Part shown: positions 12,528 through 23,900 of the stretch, in pieces
Numbering within the stretch: position 1 is the stretch's first letter
Layout of the letters: the number at the start of each line of letters is the position of its first letter
Assembly: GCA_020809705.1 (NCBI GenBank)
Contig: CP085832.1
Span: 3,596,001 to 3,660,000 of the forward strand
Reading direction: 5' to 3'
DNA length: 64,000 nt
Source of the DNA: Calonectria ilicicola
Taxonomy: Eukaryota; Ascomycota; Sordariomycetes; Hypocreales; Nectriaceae
Notes under the pieces: model-generated
What the model was told of the DNA's origin: nothing
Databases searched by the model: none
What the model saw: the letters and a program-made list of their open reading frames with translations, nothing else
Position numbers and translations under genes: made by a program

Positions 12528-14160
12528 TCATGCAATTTCTTCTTTGTTGCAAAGGTCCACCTCAGCTACGATAATCCACGCACGATCTCCATCACAGACC
12601 CGTGTAATCATGCTGGCAAAATTATCATTGCGGAACAGGTCATAATGGCAAACCGCGTCGAATGGGTGTCCTCTTAGTGTTGATACTCGATGTACATGGC
12701 CGATGGCTTGGGAAAGTCCAGCGAATGTCCAAGGCGTCCCCATTTGGATGAGAACACTCATAAATGGCAGGTTATCGAGGAATATGATAACAATCATCAC
12801 AACCTTCCATTGATTGGGGCTTCTGGCCTATAGAGACAGTTCATTTATGTATTCATATCGGTGTTCTGGCTTGTTTTTTGACACAATCATGAGTTTTACA
12901 TCAACATATTAGGCCTAGTAATGCTCAATTACATATGCTATTGCAGCCACAATAAACAGGGTGGTTGTTGACGTAACTATTGACGTGGTCTAGCATAGCA
13001 ATGAACAATGGCGATTTCCCTGCCAGCCAGCGAACCCATCTGGTGCGGTCGCCTGGGGGCAAGGTGTGGTTATTCTCCTTCGTGTGTTTATAGAGGAAAT
13101 CGATTGTTGCTAGAGGGTCGGTTTTGAGTAGCTTAATGACCTTTTGCAAGCTGATGTTCGGGACCTTCTTTTTGTCCGAGGGCTCTTGTATGTTGGTAAA
13201 GAATCCATGGAGGTAGTAGGCTACTTTATCTTCTTTATCTTTGAATAGCCTCTTATTGTTGAGAAGCTTGCCAAATCTAAGATCAGCAGTAAAAGTATAG
13301 ATTTACGGTAGGCCCCGAAATTCAAGTTGAAGTCTAGATGGTCTTCATACGTTCTAGGTTCGCTCTCTTTATGATTGGCCTTCTTTGCTATATATTGATA
13401 GTATTTGTTCGAGGGCTTGAAGGCCATTTCCTCCACAGATATAATTGGTGGTGGAATGGAATCGCCAAAGTAGATTACCTTATGCTTATCTACATAAATA
13501 CCCGATTGTATAGTTCTGCAGAGATGAAGTAGTCGAAAAACTCCTTAGACCACCAACTTATCAAAATTAGTGCTGCAACTAATCTGCTTAGATGCTAGCC
13601 TGTATAGCTGAGAAGAAGCAACCCAAGCATAGAACTTGTCCTTATTATATACGGCCCTGAGCGCAGTAATACCTTTATCTTTAACAGGGTCCTTGGTATC
13701 TTCATCAAACTCAACCTAGCAAGGGGCAAAGATGCTGCGAGTCTTGTTTCCAGCTGCAAACTTGTTCCAAGGTTTGTAGGGATCATATTCTAGATGATAT
13801 AGCCCTGGCAGCTATCCGAGATTATCACTTTTGTCGGGATACCAGGTGCAGCCACAGACATTCCATATGATCTCTAGGGGAGATAGGAGACCCCTCAAGC
13901 CTTCTAGAATCGGGGTCCCGGTTACCCAGAGTATGGTGTCGAATTTGAGCTGCTTGAGCATATAGTGGTATGCGCCCTTGAGTCTTTTTACGACGTAGGC
14001 CTCGTCTGCCATAATCCAGCTAAAGCGACATGACTGGACGTTAGAAAGGTGGGATTTGATGCTGAAGTCTTGCCTACGGGCATCAGGAAAGTTCGTTTTC
14101 AAACCGAATAAACCAGTTATCCTCCTCGGAAGAATTTCTTATGCAATCGCTGACGCGATC
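12528..14160 (-). pseudogene. SNF2-family helicase/ATPase remnant, multiply interrupted
   Basis: Reading the minus strand from about 14,160 downward gives pieces in SNF2 order. A Walker-B-like box (IMADEAYVVK) and motif III (LWVTGTPILEGL) lie at 13,812-14,102. Then comes a spacer segment with in-frame stops (EYDPYKPWNKFAAGNK at about 13,780, GDSIPPPIISVEEMAFKPS at about 13,450). A linker follows at 12,925-13,149, and finally a motif-VI-like QAIGHVHRVS followed by FDAVCHYDLFRND at 12,528-12,800. Known: intact SNF2 proteins carry DEAH-like motif II and QxxGRxxRxGQ motif VI, and here motif VI is eroded. Several stops and frame changes separate the pieces, and the N-terminal Walker A part is not seen. 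Inferred: a decayed accessory helicase gene, of the kind common in AT-rich or mobile-element-associated fungal DNA. Confidence 0.7.
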
Positions 14161-17100
14161 TGTTTTTGGCCAACGTGTTTATCCCAGGTTTTAGGCTTTA
14201 AAACTCAGGAGCTGTGTCGTTCTTGTAGGTGAGGACTAGTCAACGGCTCTGGGGGCGTGTCCGGTAGCTGAAGATTCGCCGAGCAGACTGCGACAAAGGC
14301 CAGTGGATTGCGGTCGATCATTATCCGGACCTGGAATTCCCACTAAGAAAAAAGTTTTACCTTGTAATGGATTCCCTTTGTCCTTGATCTGACCCAATAA
14401 AGGTTTCTGCACCGTTGACACTCACCGCGTCAACTGAAGCTGCGGGAACGAGATGGGAAGAAACGGGACAGCACGCTGTGTCGCAAATTAGACGATGAAT
14501 TTCCCTCCTCACAAGGGCACTGTAAGCCAAACTTGGAGCTTATCGAGCATGCTGACATAATTGTTACCGAAAAAAGGAAAAGTAGAAATGGTCAACCGAG
14601 ATAATCCAACTAACCCAGGACTTGCTTCTCGTACATTACATCGACAAGGCCGAGACCAAGCCAACAATAAATACGAATCCCTTCGTGTTATTCACCATTG
14701 GTGGTTTTTTTTTTTTTTCAATTTCCTCCTTCGTGCTGTGCATGAAGCTTGGTGCCAGAAGTCGTCAGGTCTGGTGAGGTTGGAGAGTAGACTATTGTGA
14801 AACTATGAGTAGTTTCTCCGTAGATGGCTAGTTACTCTTAGTCTCGCACATGTAGTAAACATTGCTTTTCTTTCCGTAAGTTATCAATGACAGATTCCCT
14901 CCCAATATCGATACGTCGCATCGGCCGCCCTATGAATGGCGGATGCGGGTATTCAAGTGATGGATGGTTTCTGCTTCCTCAGTCAACAGTAGCAGGATTT
15001 ACCATTCCCATGTTGATAGGCAAACATGTCGATATAGATCCACATAAGATATTGCTGAGTCGCGCGAAGTTTCGGTCCTTGTCTCAAAGAGTTTGCCAAC
15101 TTTAAGGAACTCAAATGAATAGATGCCTGATGGCCAAACCAAAACAATTGGCCTTCAAATTTGACCCGCGATAAGAATCCTTGGGTCGTAAACCTCAGAA
15201 AATACTCGGAGGACGCAAAACAGCAGCACATTTATCAGTCCCGAAATTCTGCACTGACATAGATGAAGCGTCTTTGTCAAATCACTTGAGCTCTGTCATT
15301 ATACGACGCCGAACAAACGGCATAGTGAACCGAGCCCAAGCATCGGGAGTCGGGCATAAGGTTCTTGCAACCCTGATAGAGATGGAGGAGGTCTGGTGAG
15401 AAGTTCAAGAGATGGCGAACTCGTTCAACGCAATAACGGTGGCATTTGGGCTATGTGGGTGTACTTGTTGAGCCTTGTGCTTGCTTTGAATCCTGCTGGA
15501 GGTTTAGATTAGCTGCTGCGCTGGCTGGAGTAGTATGTGCTCTTACCTCTTTGGCGGGAGCTGTCTGGGATCTAGATTGGACATGTTTCCGCCATTGCGT
15601 CAGATATGGTTCCTTTAGAGAGGGGAGTTGCGTTGGCTGATATGTCTGCCGCTGAGTGCTAGTAGCTGCATATGTGATATGATCAGGGGTGAAATAAATT
15701 TTTTGATGGGAGTAAATCATCGCCTTCGCCAGTTTTTACAGCTGTAAGATCTTTACAATATCGAACAAGAGCAAATGGGTTGGAGTAGTGCGATGACAAA
15801 CGGGGGCCGTCATAGATGTCGATGTAGGTTGACGTAAAAAGATAACGAGGGAACAAATACCGACGGAAGTCGGAGTAAGAGGGTAGCTAGAGCGCACAGT
15901 AACAGGTGTCGACATAATTATATAAGGTTTGATTTTCCCGGGCGGATACTTTCTTTCTTGAATTGAGTGGCAAGATCGGTCCAATGATCCAGTCGGCGTC
16001 TCGGTATGCGTTTTTGGAAGCCGTGGTCGCCTGTGTTTAATCCATTCTTGAGCTTCGGATTTGATGTGAAAATTAAAAGAGCCGAAGGATATTCTGGCAA
16101 TAAATAAATTTTATATAATTGTTGACATGCCAGATTCCCATGGTATTCACAGACGTATTGTTGCAGTAACAGAACTCTACCAACCGCTGAGAGAAGAGAT
16201 GGCGATGCTCTGTGACAGGAAGCGATAAGCTCGAGTTTCCTTGTTGGTTCTATGTGCGCCTGCATCAACCCAGCACAGCCACAGAATTGAAGTTCAAGGA
16301 AGGAAATTATTCCTAAAATCCCGAAACCATATATACGCAGGGTCAAGGGCAGCTGAATCCCTGAGGAGGCGGCGTCGAGCTGGGCAGCATTGCGAGTCGA
16401 AGTCGGAGCCTGTCCGTAGGTGGGACAATGCAAGAGCAAGTTTGGTTGCGCAGCATGTATGACCCACGCCGAACACGAGTAATTTGGATGACTCCATGGT
16501 CGCTAACCCCCTTGGGCTTATTTCTGGCCGTGGTGATGATACGTCCGCCATAGGAGAGACACGCACACCCAAGTCGCATCAAGTGCGGTGGAGATCTGAG
16601 ATGATCTGTAAAAACACAGAAAATGGTCGAATATGAGAGGAGATCGTTCGCTCGCTGTCTTTAGTCAAGATCGAAACTGGGCCGGATGTCTCGAGCAACT
16701 AGTTCGCACTGCATATCAGTTAGTCTCAAGGCTATCCAGCACAATAGTCGGATCAGTTGTATACCTTCATCATGTATTAGTATTACACAGGTTAGGGCAA
16801 AGTCGTATCAACAGCCCTTTCAGATTCTCTTGATTAACATGCCCACGTAGCAGTGCCACACAATATTCCGCCATTTCTTCCTCTGTGCCCAACTCTCGTT
16901 GAGCGCGTTGAATAAGTCCATTGCAGTGTTGTGGCCCGCCTTACTGCTCCAAAACTGGGAAATGAATCGTGGTACTTGACATCAACCATCTCCCAAGTTG
17001 GTTTTATCAACACCTTCTGTGAATAAGATGAGATTTGGATGTACGTAAGGGGTCGTATCCGAAGCAGGTCGAAATGTGGATAAGAATTCATGAAACGTCT

Positions 17101-17425
17101 CTGCGTCGGTGTGCACGCGATCGGGAATCTGTTTAACGTTTGTTTGGTCCCGATAGCTTGGTGTCGAGCTGATGATAAAACAGGTTAGTCCGTCCACCTT
17201 GCTCTATCCAGACGAGATATCTGTCCATCTGATAGAAGGAGGAGCAATAATACGTACCGATTATGGCGCTTTATCTTTCTCCTTGGTATTATGGTCGGAA
17301 GCGTGCTCGGCTGAGGGATCAACTACTGTAGAAACACATTGTCAGACTAGCTCTCGTACTGAGACGGAGACGTATCACAGCCACGGTCGGCAACTTGGGA
17401 AGATGCTTACCTTATTTTCAATATA
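14161..17425. other. AT-rich accessory sequence, no supported gene
   Basis: No recognisable domain. Two observations are recorded without calling genes. A minus-strand frame at 15,918-16,439 is open for 173 codons but has no family signature. Minus-strand segments at 17,200-17,330 and 16,980-17,170 are bounded by good splice signals (gtacgt donor, gactaac branch, tatcatcag acceptor), and the second reads as plausible protein (for example PSYRDQTNVKQIPDRVHTD). These could be exons of a degenerate gene. Confidence 0.4.
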
Positions 17426-17687
17426 CTAGGGATCTTTTGCCTGCTGCTTCGTAACTCTCTTCTTCCTGGGGGCCTCTAGGTAGTCGCCCCGCTACACGCA
17501 ACCTAAACTGGCGTCAGTTCATATTCCATGATATTAATTATCTTGATGACTGTACCGATTCTATTGAGCCAATGTAGGCTTCTGTTTTCCCATTTTGTCT
17601 GCGTTGGATCTTCAGGGTCCAAATGATTTGGCCAATATAGTGCCCGTCTCATTTCTCTGGGTCTTATAGAGTGTTAAGCTGTGCCAT
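17426..17687 (-). pseudogene. Possible degenerate gene relic (unrecognised protein)
   Basis: From an ATG at 17687 the minus strand reads MAQLNTL, a stop, DPEK, a TGA stop, then DGHYIGQIIWTLKIQRR and a further stretch ending at 17556. A GT-AG intron (17555-17492) follows, then RGDYLEAPRKKRVTKQQAKD ending at a TAG (17428-17426). Both internal stops could have arisen from sense codons by one transition each, but I cannot show this without a homologue. I do not recognise the family. It sits in the same AT-rich island as the broken helicase and hydrolase. Confidence 0.25.
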
Positions 17688-19409
17688 GTATTGTGTCGGG
17701 TAGAGCGAAATGAAATTAACCGGTCTCGCAACTTGTTAAACAGAAGTTCTCTGCAGTTCGTCGTCCTGCCTTCTTTCTAATTCCGTAGGTGACTCCTTGT
17801 CACTGCTCATCGCACTCGGCTGCGCTCAGTAAATGATATGGTACGTTTGGTAAAAGCTCTAGTGTCGCCTCCTCCGCAAGCCGCAGCCAAAGGAATCAAT
17901 TCTCATTTGGAGAAAAAGACCCATTCCGGAGTCCAGGTTCATCATTGCTACAAAAGCGAACCAGCTTCGATGGGGGAATGCGAAGGAGTTGTAATTGATG
18001 GCGTCCCGTGGTTTTTTTGGTGTGGAGGGAAAAGAGGGGATGGAGTGTCAACACGACCAGTCTCATCATTCTCTTGTGTGCAGCTTATAGGTAAGCAAGA
18101 CAAGCTACCAGTTCTTGTCATTGGGTTTCCCAAGGAAATGTTTCTTTCCCACCCGTTGACTTCTGATGTTAGTGGGTGACCAAAATGAAAAGGATGGAAT
18201 GTATACAGACCAGTGTAAAGACTTCGCACCATACCACCGCAATAATCAGAGGTCTTTCTTGACTCTTCTTTCGGACAACCATAAATTTCTTCGAGGTCTC
18301 TTCTTCTCGGAAAGGGTTTCTTCAGCCGACTGCCTCTGGACAAGGATCAATTACATCAAGGGATCCAGCTCGCATATCCGTTGCCAGCCAAGAGGTTCAT
18401 CTATGAATCTGCTCAATTAGTCAATGGATGGAGAAGAGATCCGAAGAGAAAGGGGAGACTTACGGGTTCTTTTTGACTGTCCACAGATTAACAACCCAGT
18501 TTGTTCACATGTTATATCAGCATCAAATCAGTCCGATGCTCGCCTCTTGGGGGTCCCTCAGCAAAGCTTTAGATCCCGGCCAACATGATTTCGGTTACCC
18601 CAACCAACATTCCATTCACTTCCAATGAAGAAGGATGTCCAGGATTTCCTAATGGAAATCCTAAGACTGTCGATGCACAGAAAAGAATTAACTCTAGAGC
18701 AACCTATTGCGCCGGGGCCAAGGCAAGATCAATGCGGGTGCCTACTGTTGAGCCAGGAGTCTGATCTGGCTAGCGTCGCGGGAAGGCGTCTGACTTTCGG
18801 CCCGGGAAAAACGCCACAATATGGAGGACGACTTCCAATGGTGGACATGTGGCATTGCGTAACTGTATATATATATGAGAGAGGGATGATGAAAAGAAGA
18901 AGGGAAAAGGTTTTGGAAAACATGGGTCGGGGAGTCTTTATATAGTTGAGATTAATCATGCGATAGGGTTAGACGAGTGGAATGCTGCTTGGTCTTGCTT
19001 GACTTGCGGTTTTTTTGGTTTGATTGTTTGTCTGGATTTCAATCCCGACGTTGTTATCCACCTCACCAACTTGCGTTACGGCAACCAACAAACAATAAGA
19101 AGCAAATAATTCATTTAATTAACAACAAATAAAGCAAACTAATGGCAAATATCGCTTAACGAACCATTCATTCATTCTTTCTTCGCCATGCACGATTCCG
19201 ACCGCAGCGCTACCCTGTACCACATCGGATATGTAACCGATGGAGTGAATGCTGAGTGAGATGGATGACTTTGGAAGCAAATATTTGGACAAACAGACAT
19301 TTCATAAACATGGTTGATTGAATGATCTCTTGTCTCGTGTCTACTCTAAACATCACAACTGAACATGACAATGAATTCAGCCAGCCCAACGCCGAATTTA
19401 CAGCTAAAG
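17688..19409. other. Intergenic, no supported gene
   Basis: Overlapping open frames on both strands (17,838-18,179 plus, 17,948-18,343 minus) lack domains. An imperfect inverted repeat, in which each strand reads HPLTS, lies at about 18,150-18,180. The right end (18,960-19,400) is AT-rich and is likely the 3' flank of the Yos9 gene. Confidence 0.45.
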
Positions 19410-20960
19410 TTACAACTCATCCTTCTGGTAAAACTGCTCCTCACTGCCCTCACCCTCACTGTTTTCTTTCTTGACCTCACCCTCGGCCTTATCCTCACTC
19501 TTGCCCTCACCCTTCTTTGTTGGCTCGTCAATGTATCCGCGGAGTTCCCGCACGCCGCCGGGTAGCTCAACCAACTCCAGTTTCCATCCGTGGTTACCCG
19601 CAAGTTTGCGCATCTTTTCAATCATTTCTCTGACGGATGTCACCTTGAGCTCCGCCTTTTCCATTTCTGCATCCGTCATAGATGTCACCTCGCCTCCCTC
19701 CTTGGTGCTCTTGCCAGAGGCTACCACCTCGATAAAGCGTTCAATGTCTGTATCCGAGGTATCGAAATAACTCTTTGGAGGAGCGAGCCTGATAGGGGGC
19801 TTTCCATCTTCGTCGGCGCCCGAGAGGACGTTCCTTGCGCCAACAATAACGCCGCCGACGTTGATTTCCTTCTTCTCTGGCACGTCGGGGACAGTCTCTG
19901 ACTCTTGCTGCTCCTGGGCCAAGGCGTCGTCGTATGGGCTCTCCTGGTCTAATAATGGTGGGGTAGTGTTCTCGTCAACAACGAGCTGGCAGGTAATGGC
20001 ATTAGCTCTGGTCTCCTCTGGTGGTAGAAATGCAACATCGTTGCATAAACGAGGCGTGTTGATCACCATCAAGTAGGCACAGATTGTGACCTCCTTGATC
20101 CAGCCAATCCTGTCATTTTTCAAGCCAGGCACGCAGTGATACTGAACTTCAATCGTGCGATCCCTGCCCGTCAGGTCGCACTCGGTGCCACCTTCCAATC
20201 GCTGGACCAGGTACCGCTGATCGCCCTTGACCTGCAGTTCGGCGGGGGGCGGAGATTCTTCGCCTTCTTGCTTGGACTGGTACGCAGACGACGGCGGGAT
20301 CGTCGGTTTCTCACCGAGCACGTAGTACGCGGTGTTGGGATCCCTCTTGGGGGGCTGACCATTCGGAATGGACGGCAAGGCGTGGAACTGAGTGATTTTG
20401 CGGTTATTGCAAAAACTGTAGCTCCACCAACCAGACATGAAATACAAGCAAGTGTTTTCAAGCTCGGCTATGAGCTCCCACCCGCTCGTGGTGGCGCGGA
20501 CAAGCTCCCTAGCTTCCTCGGCTTTCGCGAGCTCGTTGGCCGTCTTGTTTTCGGGTGATGGGGGCTGCAACAAGGGAATTGAGCAGAGATATTGGTGAGG
20601 AGGCATCTTCATCAGCTCGTAGGTGAAGCCATGCCCTGATTCTGCTCCATCGGCAGGCTCATCGCTGGCATCGGCTTCGCGAATATTGTCGAGCGTGGAC
20701 TGTGAAAATTCGGCCGAGTAGGTGGGGTGCTGACCGTGTTTCTCTAGGAGAACGTTCGCATCTTTCTGGGATATGTACTCATCACTAAAAACAACCTCAA
20801 ACTGAGCCAGAATTAGCATCGCGACGTCATTGCAACGAGGGGAAGAGGGGCGGCCACGGACTTGGGGATACGTCAGCAGATCCTCGTGAATGCTGAAGCC
20901 AGGCGAACGAGCGCTGGCGAGCTGGATAGCAGCCAGCAATACTAGATTGGGACGGCGCAT
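19410..20960 (-). CDS. yos9: Yos9/OS-9-type ER lectin of ER-associated degradation
   Basis: A single-exon gene of 516 residues with an ATG at 20960. Residues 1-18 form a signal peptide (MRRPNLVLLAAIQLASARS). A mannose-6-phosphate-receptor-homology (MRH) domain spans roughly 120-320, with the family hallmarks SGWWSYSFC and ITQFH (about 176-193), then CDLTGRDRTIEVQYHC and ICAYLMVINTPRLC. The tail is Lys/Glu-rich, and the protein ends in KDEL, an ER-retrieval signal. Known: Yos9 recognises trimmed N-glycans on misfolded glycoproteins in the ER lumen and delivers them to the Hrd1-Hrd3 ubiquitin-ligase complex. Length, cysteines and topology all fit. It is the first well-conserved gene to the right of the AT-rich island, and its upstream region opens into a 5-kb intergenic space. 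Confidence 0.93.
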   Translation of the reverse strand: MRRPNLVLLAAIQLASARSPGFSIHEDLLTYPQVRGRPSSPRCNDVAMLILAQFEVVFSDEYISQKDANVLLEKHGQHPTYSAEFSQSTLDNIREADASDEPADGAESGHGFTYELMKMPPHQYLCSIPLLQPPSPENKTANELAKAEEARELVRATTSGWELIAELENTCLYFMSGWWSYSFCNNRKITQFHALPSIPNGQPPKRDPNTAYYVLGEKPTIPPSSAYQSKQEGEESPPPAELQVKGDQRYLVQRLEGGTECDLTGRDRTIEVQYHCVPGLKNDRIGWIKEVTICAYLMVINTPRLCNDVAFLPPEETRANAITCQLVVDENTTPPLLDQESPYDDALAQEQQESETVPDVPEKKEINVGGVIVGARNVLSGADEDGKPPIRLAPPKSYFDTSDTDIERFIEVVASGKSTKEGGEVTSMTDAEMEKAELKVTSVREMIEKMRKLAGNHGWKLELVELPGGVRELRGYIDEPTKKGEGKSEDKAEGEVKKENSEGEGSEEQFYQKDEL

Positions 20961-23900
20961 TGTGCCGTAGTTGGCTTGTGGTGATTACATAGAGCTAGGT
21001 GGATAGAATCACCGAGGTTGACAGTGTCACCTGGACGTTGATTGATGAGGTGTCATGATGGACCGCGTTGTGGAGTTGAAGCGATGGGAAAACCGGGGAT
21101 TTTCCGGCCAATTACAAGAGCAAGGGTCTGTGGGCAGTCTGAGCTCAACGCTGAAGTAGCAGCGCCAACTACTAGCAGCTACCTATTGTGGACAAAAATA
21201 ATATCCCCAAGGTTCAAAGCGCCGAGCTGAAATTGGAAGATGTAAATTTGCTTTGCTCTGCTTTGCTCTGCTTTCCCCTCTGGATCCTCTGGATCCATCC
21301 GTGACCAGCATGAACTGGCTCAGCCGCAGCCCACATGCACCTGGCATGGAGGAGAGCAGACGATCCTTAAACTAGGTTGTCCAGTTGTCAGTAATTATTC
21401 CATCTTTGGACCGTAGGGGTTCATTTGGCTGCTAACTTTGGTAGGGTTCCTGGGAACATCCCCTTATATATATTAAAAATGATGTCAATTTTCGCATTCA
21501 GGAAATGAGGGTTCCCAGACGACACGTGTCGTGGGGTGGCTATTCCTAGGGGCTCCTAGGCGCTCCTGGATGCCGTGAATGGTGGTGTTCTCAAGCAGGC
21601 CTCATCCTAGAACACACAGAGATCCGCGGTTGATGGTTTTTGATCTTATCGTCATCGCCCACACACTAGACCCAGGTTCGGATTGGCATGTCGGTTAGCA
21701 GTGAGATTAGCTCGTTTGGTGTTTTTTTTAGGCCGCGGAGCAATAGCGGTGGTTTTGAGCCAGTATTTGATCGCAGCATGATGTTCAAAGCACCTGCATG
21801 TCAAGGGCATCCTGGGGTTTCTGATAGAAGGCCATGCTTGTTTTCCCACGTTCCAATCTACAGTACGGACTACCGCGGCACACAGATGACATTGCCGACT
21901 ACCGGTGTAGGCGCTAATGGTTAATGCTCGAGTCGAATCGTGGAGGAAGGCTCCGACTCCGACTCCGGATATTAGAGACCGTGTTTCAGGGTCTTCCAAT
22001 CAATCTAGATTCCCCCACTCTGGTTGCGTGGCCTTCTAGCCTTGACTGGCTTTTTTCTATTTTGCGACTCTTCTGTGCGTACAACTAGGCAATGCGAGCA
22101 ATGCAGCAACCACGAGGGTTTCGAGTACAGGATGCGCAGATCAATGTAAACAAGTGAAAGGGGGGCGAATCGGATGCATCGGGGGGTGCCGTCAGACGAT
22201 TGAATCACAGCGATGGAGAGCGGTGTGCTACTCGGTGAGGGTTTGCATCTTCGGAACAGATACGCGAGGCTCTGCATACAACGCAGGACTTGTTCAATCC
22301 AGCTCAGCAGGTATCATTCCAGACCACGGGATGCAGGTAAGGCACATTTTTTTTTTGCCCCAATAGAAAAGTGACACCCGATAGGCCGTTACTTCGTGGC
22401 TTACACGTTTTGAGTCAATAAGTGTGGTCGCAATTGTGCAAAAGTCGACAAGTGATTGGGGCGGAGCACGAGATCTGCATGCAACTGAGTTGAAACGGGA
22501 CAGGAGGCTTGAGGCACGATCAACGCAGGGAACGAGGCAGCAATAGTGGAACTTATGGGACCAAGCAGATGCGGAAGTTTAGCAGTAGCATACAGGACGC
22601 GGGTCATGCCATAGTTGGGAACCAGAGGTCGTATATTGGGCTAGGTTGGTTGGTTCAAGCACGACAGTTGGACATTGCGGCCCTGGCTTGGGTTGCAACT
22701 GGTTTGTGCCCGGTGGATGCGCCCCAGCGAAGCAGCAGCTGCAGCAGTGCCCATTGCAGTGCATTGTCTCGGTCTGTAGGTGATTAGGTCGTGCAACAGA
22801 CAGGAGGAGACCTTGGAGGCGTGGCTCGTAAGCATCATGGGTGTTCGGTTGTAGCGCCCGAGGAGCCTTCAGGGCATATCGCGGTGACGACTTGAACAAA
22901 GGACAAACTAGGCCTCGATTTAGCTCACTGTGGGCGATCATCGACCCACCACCGGTACAGATGATGGAGGGACAAGGCCTAGACCAGGGATTGTTCTCAG
23001 CAGAGGGCATTCATTCCTTCCTGGCGGGCTGACTGGCTGGCTGCTACGTTCTATAGTGCGGCGCCGCGAGAAGGCTTCTAGGCTAGCGGCCTAGCGGTGG
23101 TGGTGGAGTGGTGACGAGACAAAATGCGAGCACTCTGTTTTTTTCTCTCACGCTTCCAAAAGGATGTCCTTTGGGGGACTAGCGCGCTGCTCTGTTGCTC
23201 GCCTCACTTTAAAGGAAGCCGTAAGCCAATCGTTCCCGGCGGCGGGTCCCTGGTTCGAGCCGCGCCACGTCGAGGGCCAGTCGTTGGGTGCCGTCCGTGT
23301 GTTTGCCTCGTTTTTGTGGGCTGCTGTCTGGGGTGTGCCATCCAAGGAAGCACTGCAGGGATCTCATGAGCTTAGCGGGATGAGATGGCATGGCGGTCTG
23401 GGGGGGCAGAATGCGAAGGTGGGATGCCAGCGTCCCTCCGGTTCTGACTTGCGAGACAGGCAAGTAAGTGGGCAGAAGCAGGCTGCGGCACGGACGAATG
23501 ATAGCGCGGCGTGATGACACCCCGCCGGCCGCGGTTGGTCCCCGTGGTTCCTCAGCTGCATCCAGATGGAGGGTTGGTTATTTGTTGGCAGTTCCAGAGT
23601 CGCTGCCGGGAGTTGATTATGGTGGTGGAGAGATGCACCGGCGGCGGGCTGCGAATCACGGCCAAGAGCCAAAATGGGATCACCATCGCCTGTCTGCGGG
23701 CCATGCCGCAAAGCGCCTAGCCTGCCCATTCACCATCTCTCATCTCATGTCGATTCGGGATATTCAGACCCAGGCTGTGGACCCGGCGCATGATACGATG
23801 AGTCGATCGCTGGGTCTGGAGAGCAAAGTCTACTGCGGCAGACCGTTGATGAGCAAGCCCAATTACCGAGTACGGCCTACTGCAATGTCGGCCACGGTGC

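Noticed and set aside
15918..16439. 173-codon minus-strand frame in the AT-rich island
   Set aside because: Length is notable for AT-rich DNA, but no family features or supporting context were found.
17948..18343. 131-codon minus-strand frame opposite a 113-codon plus frame
   Set aside because: Similar peptides on both strands come from an imperfect inverted repeat, not from coding constraint.
23209..23290. Segment with a GGTTCGAGCC T-arm-like string
   Set aside because: The surrounding sequence does not fold into acceptor, D or anticodon stems; not a tRNA.
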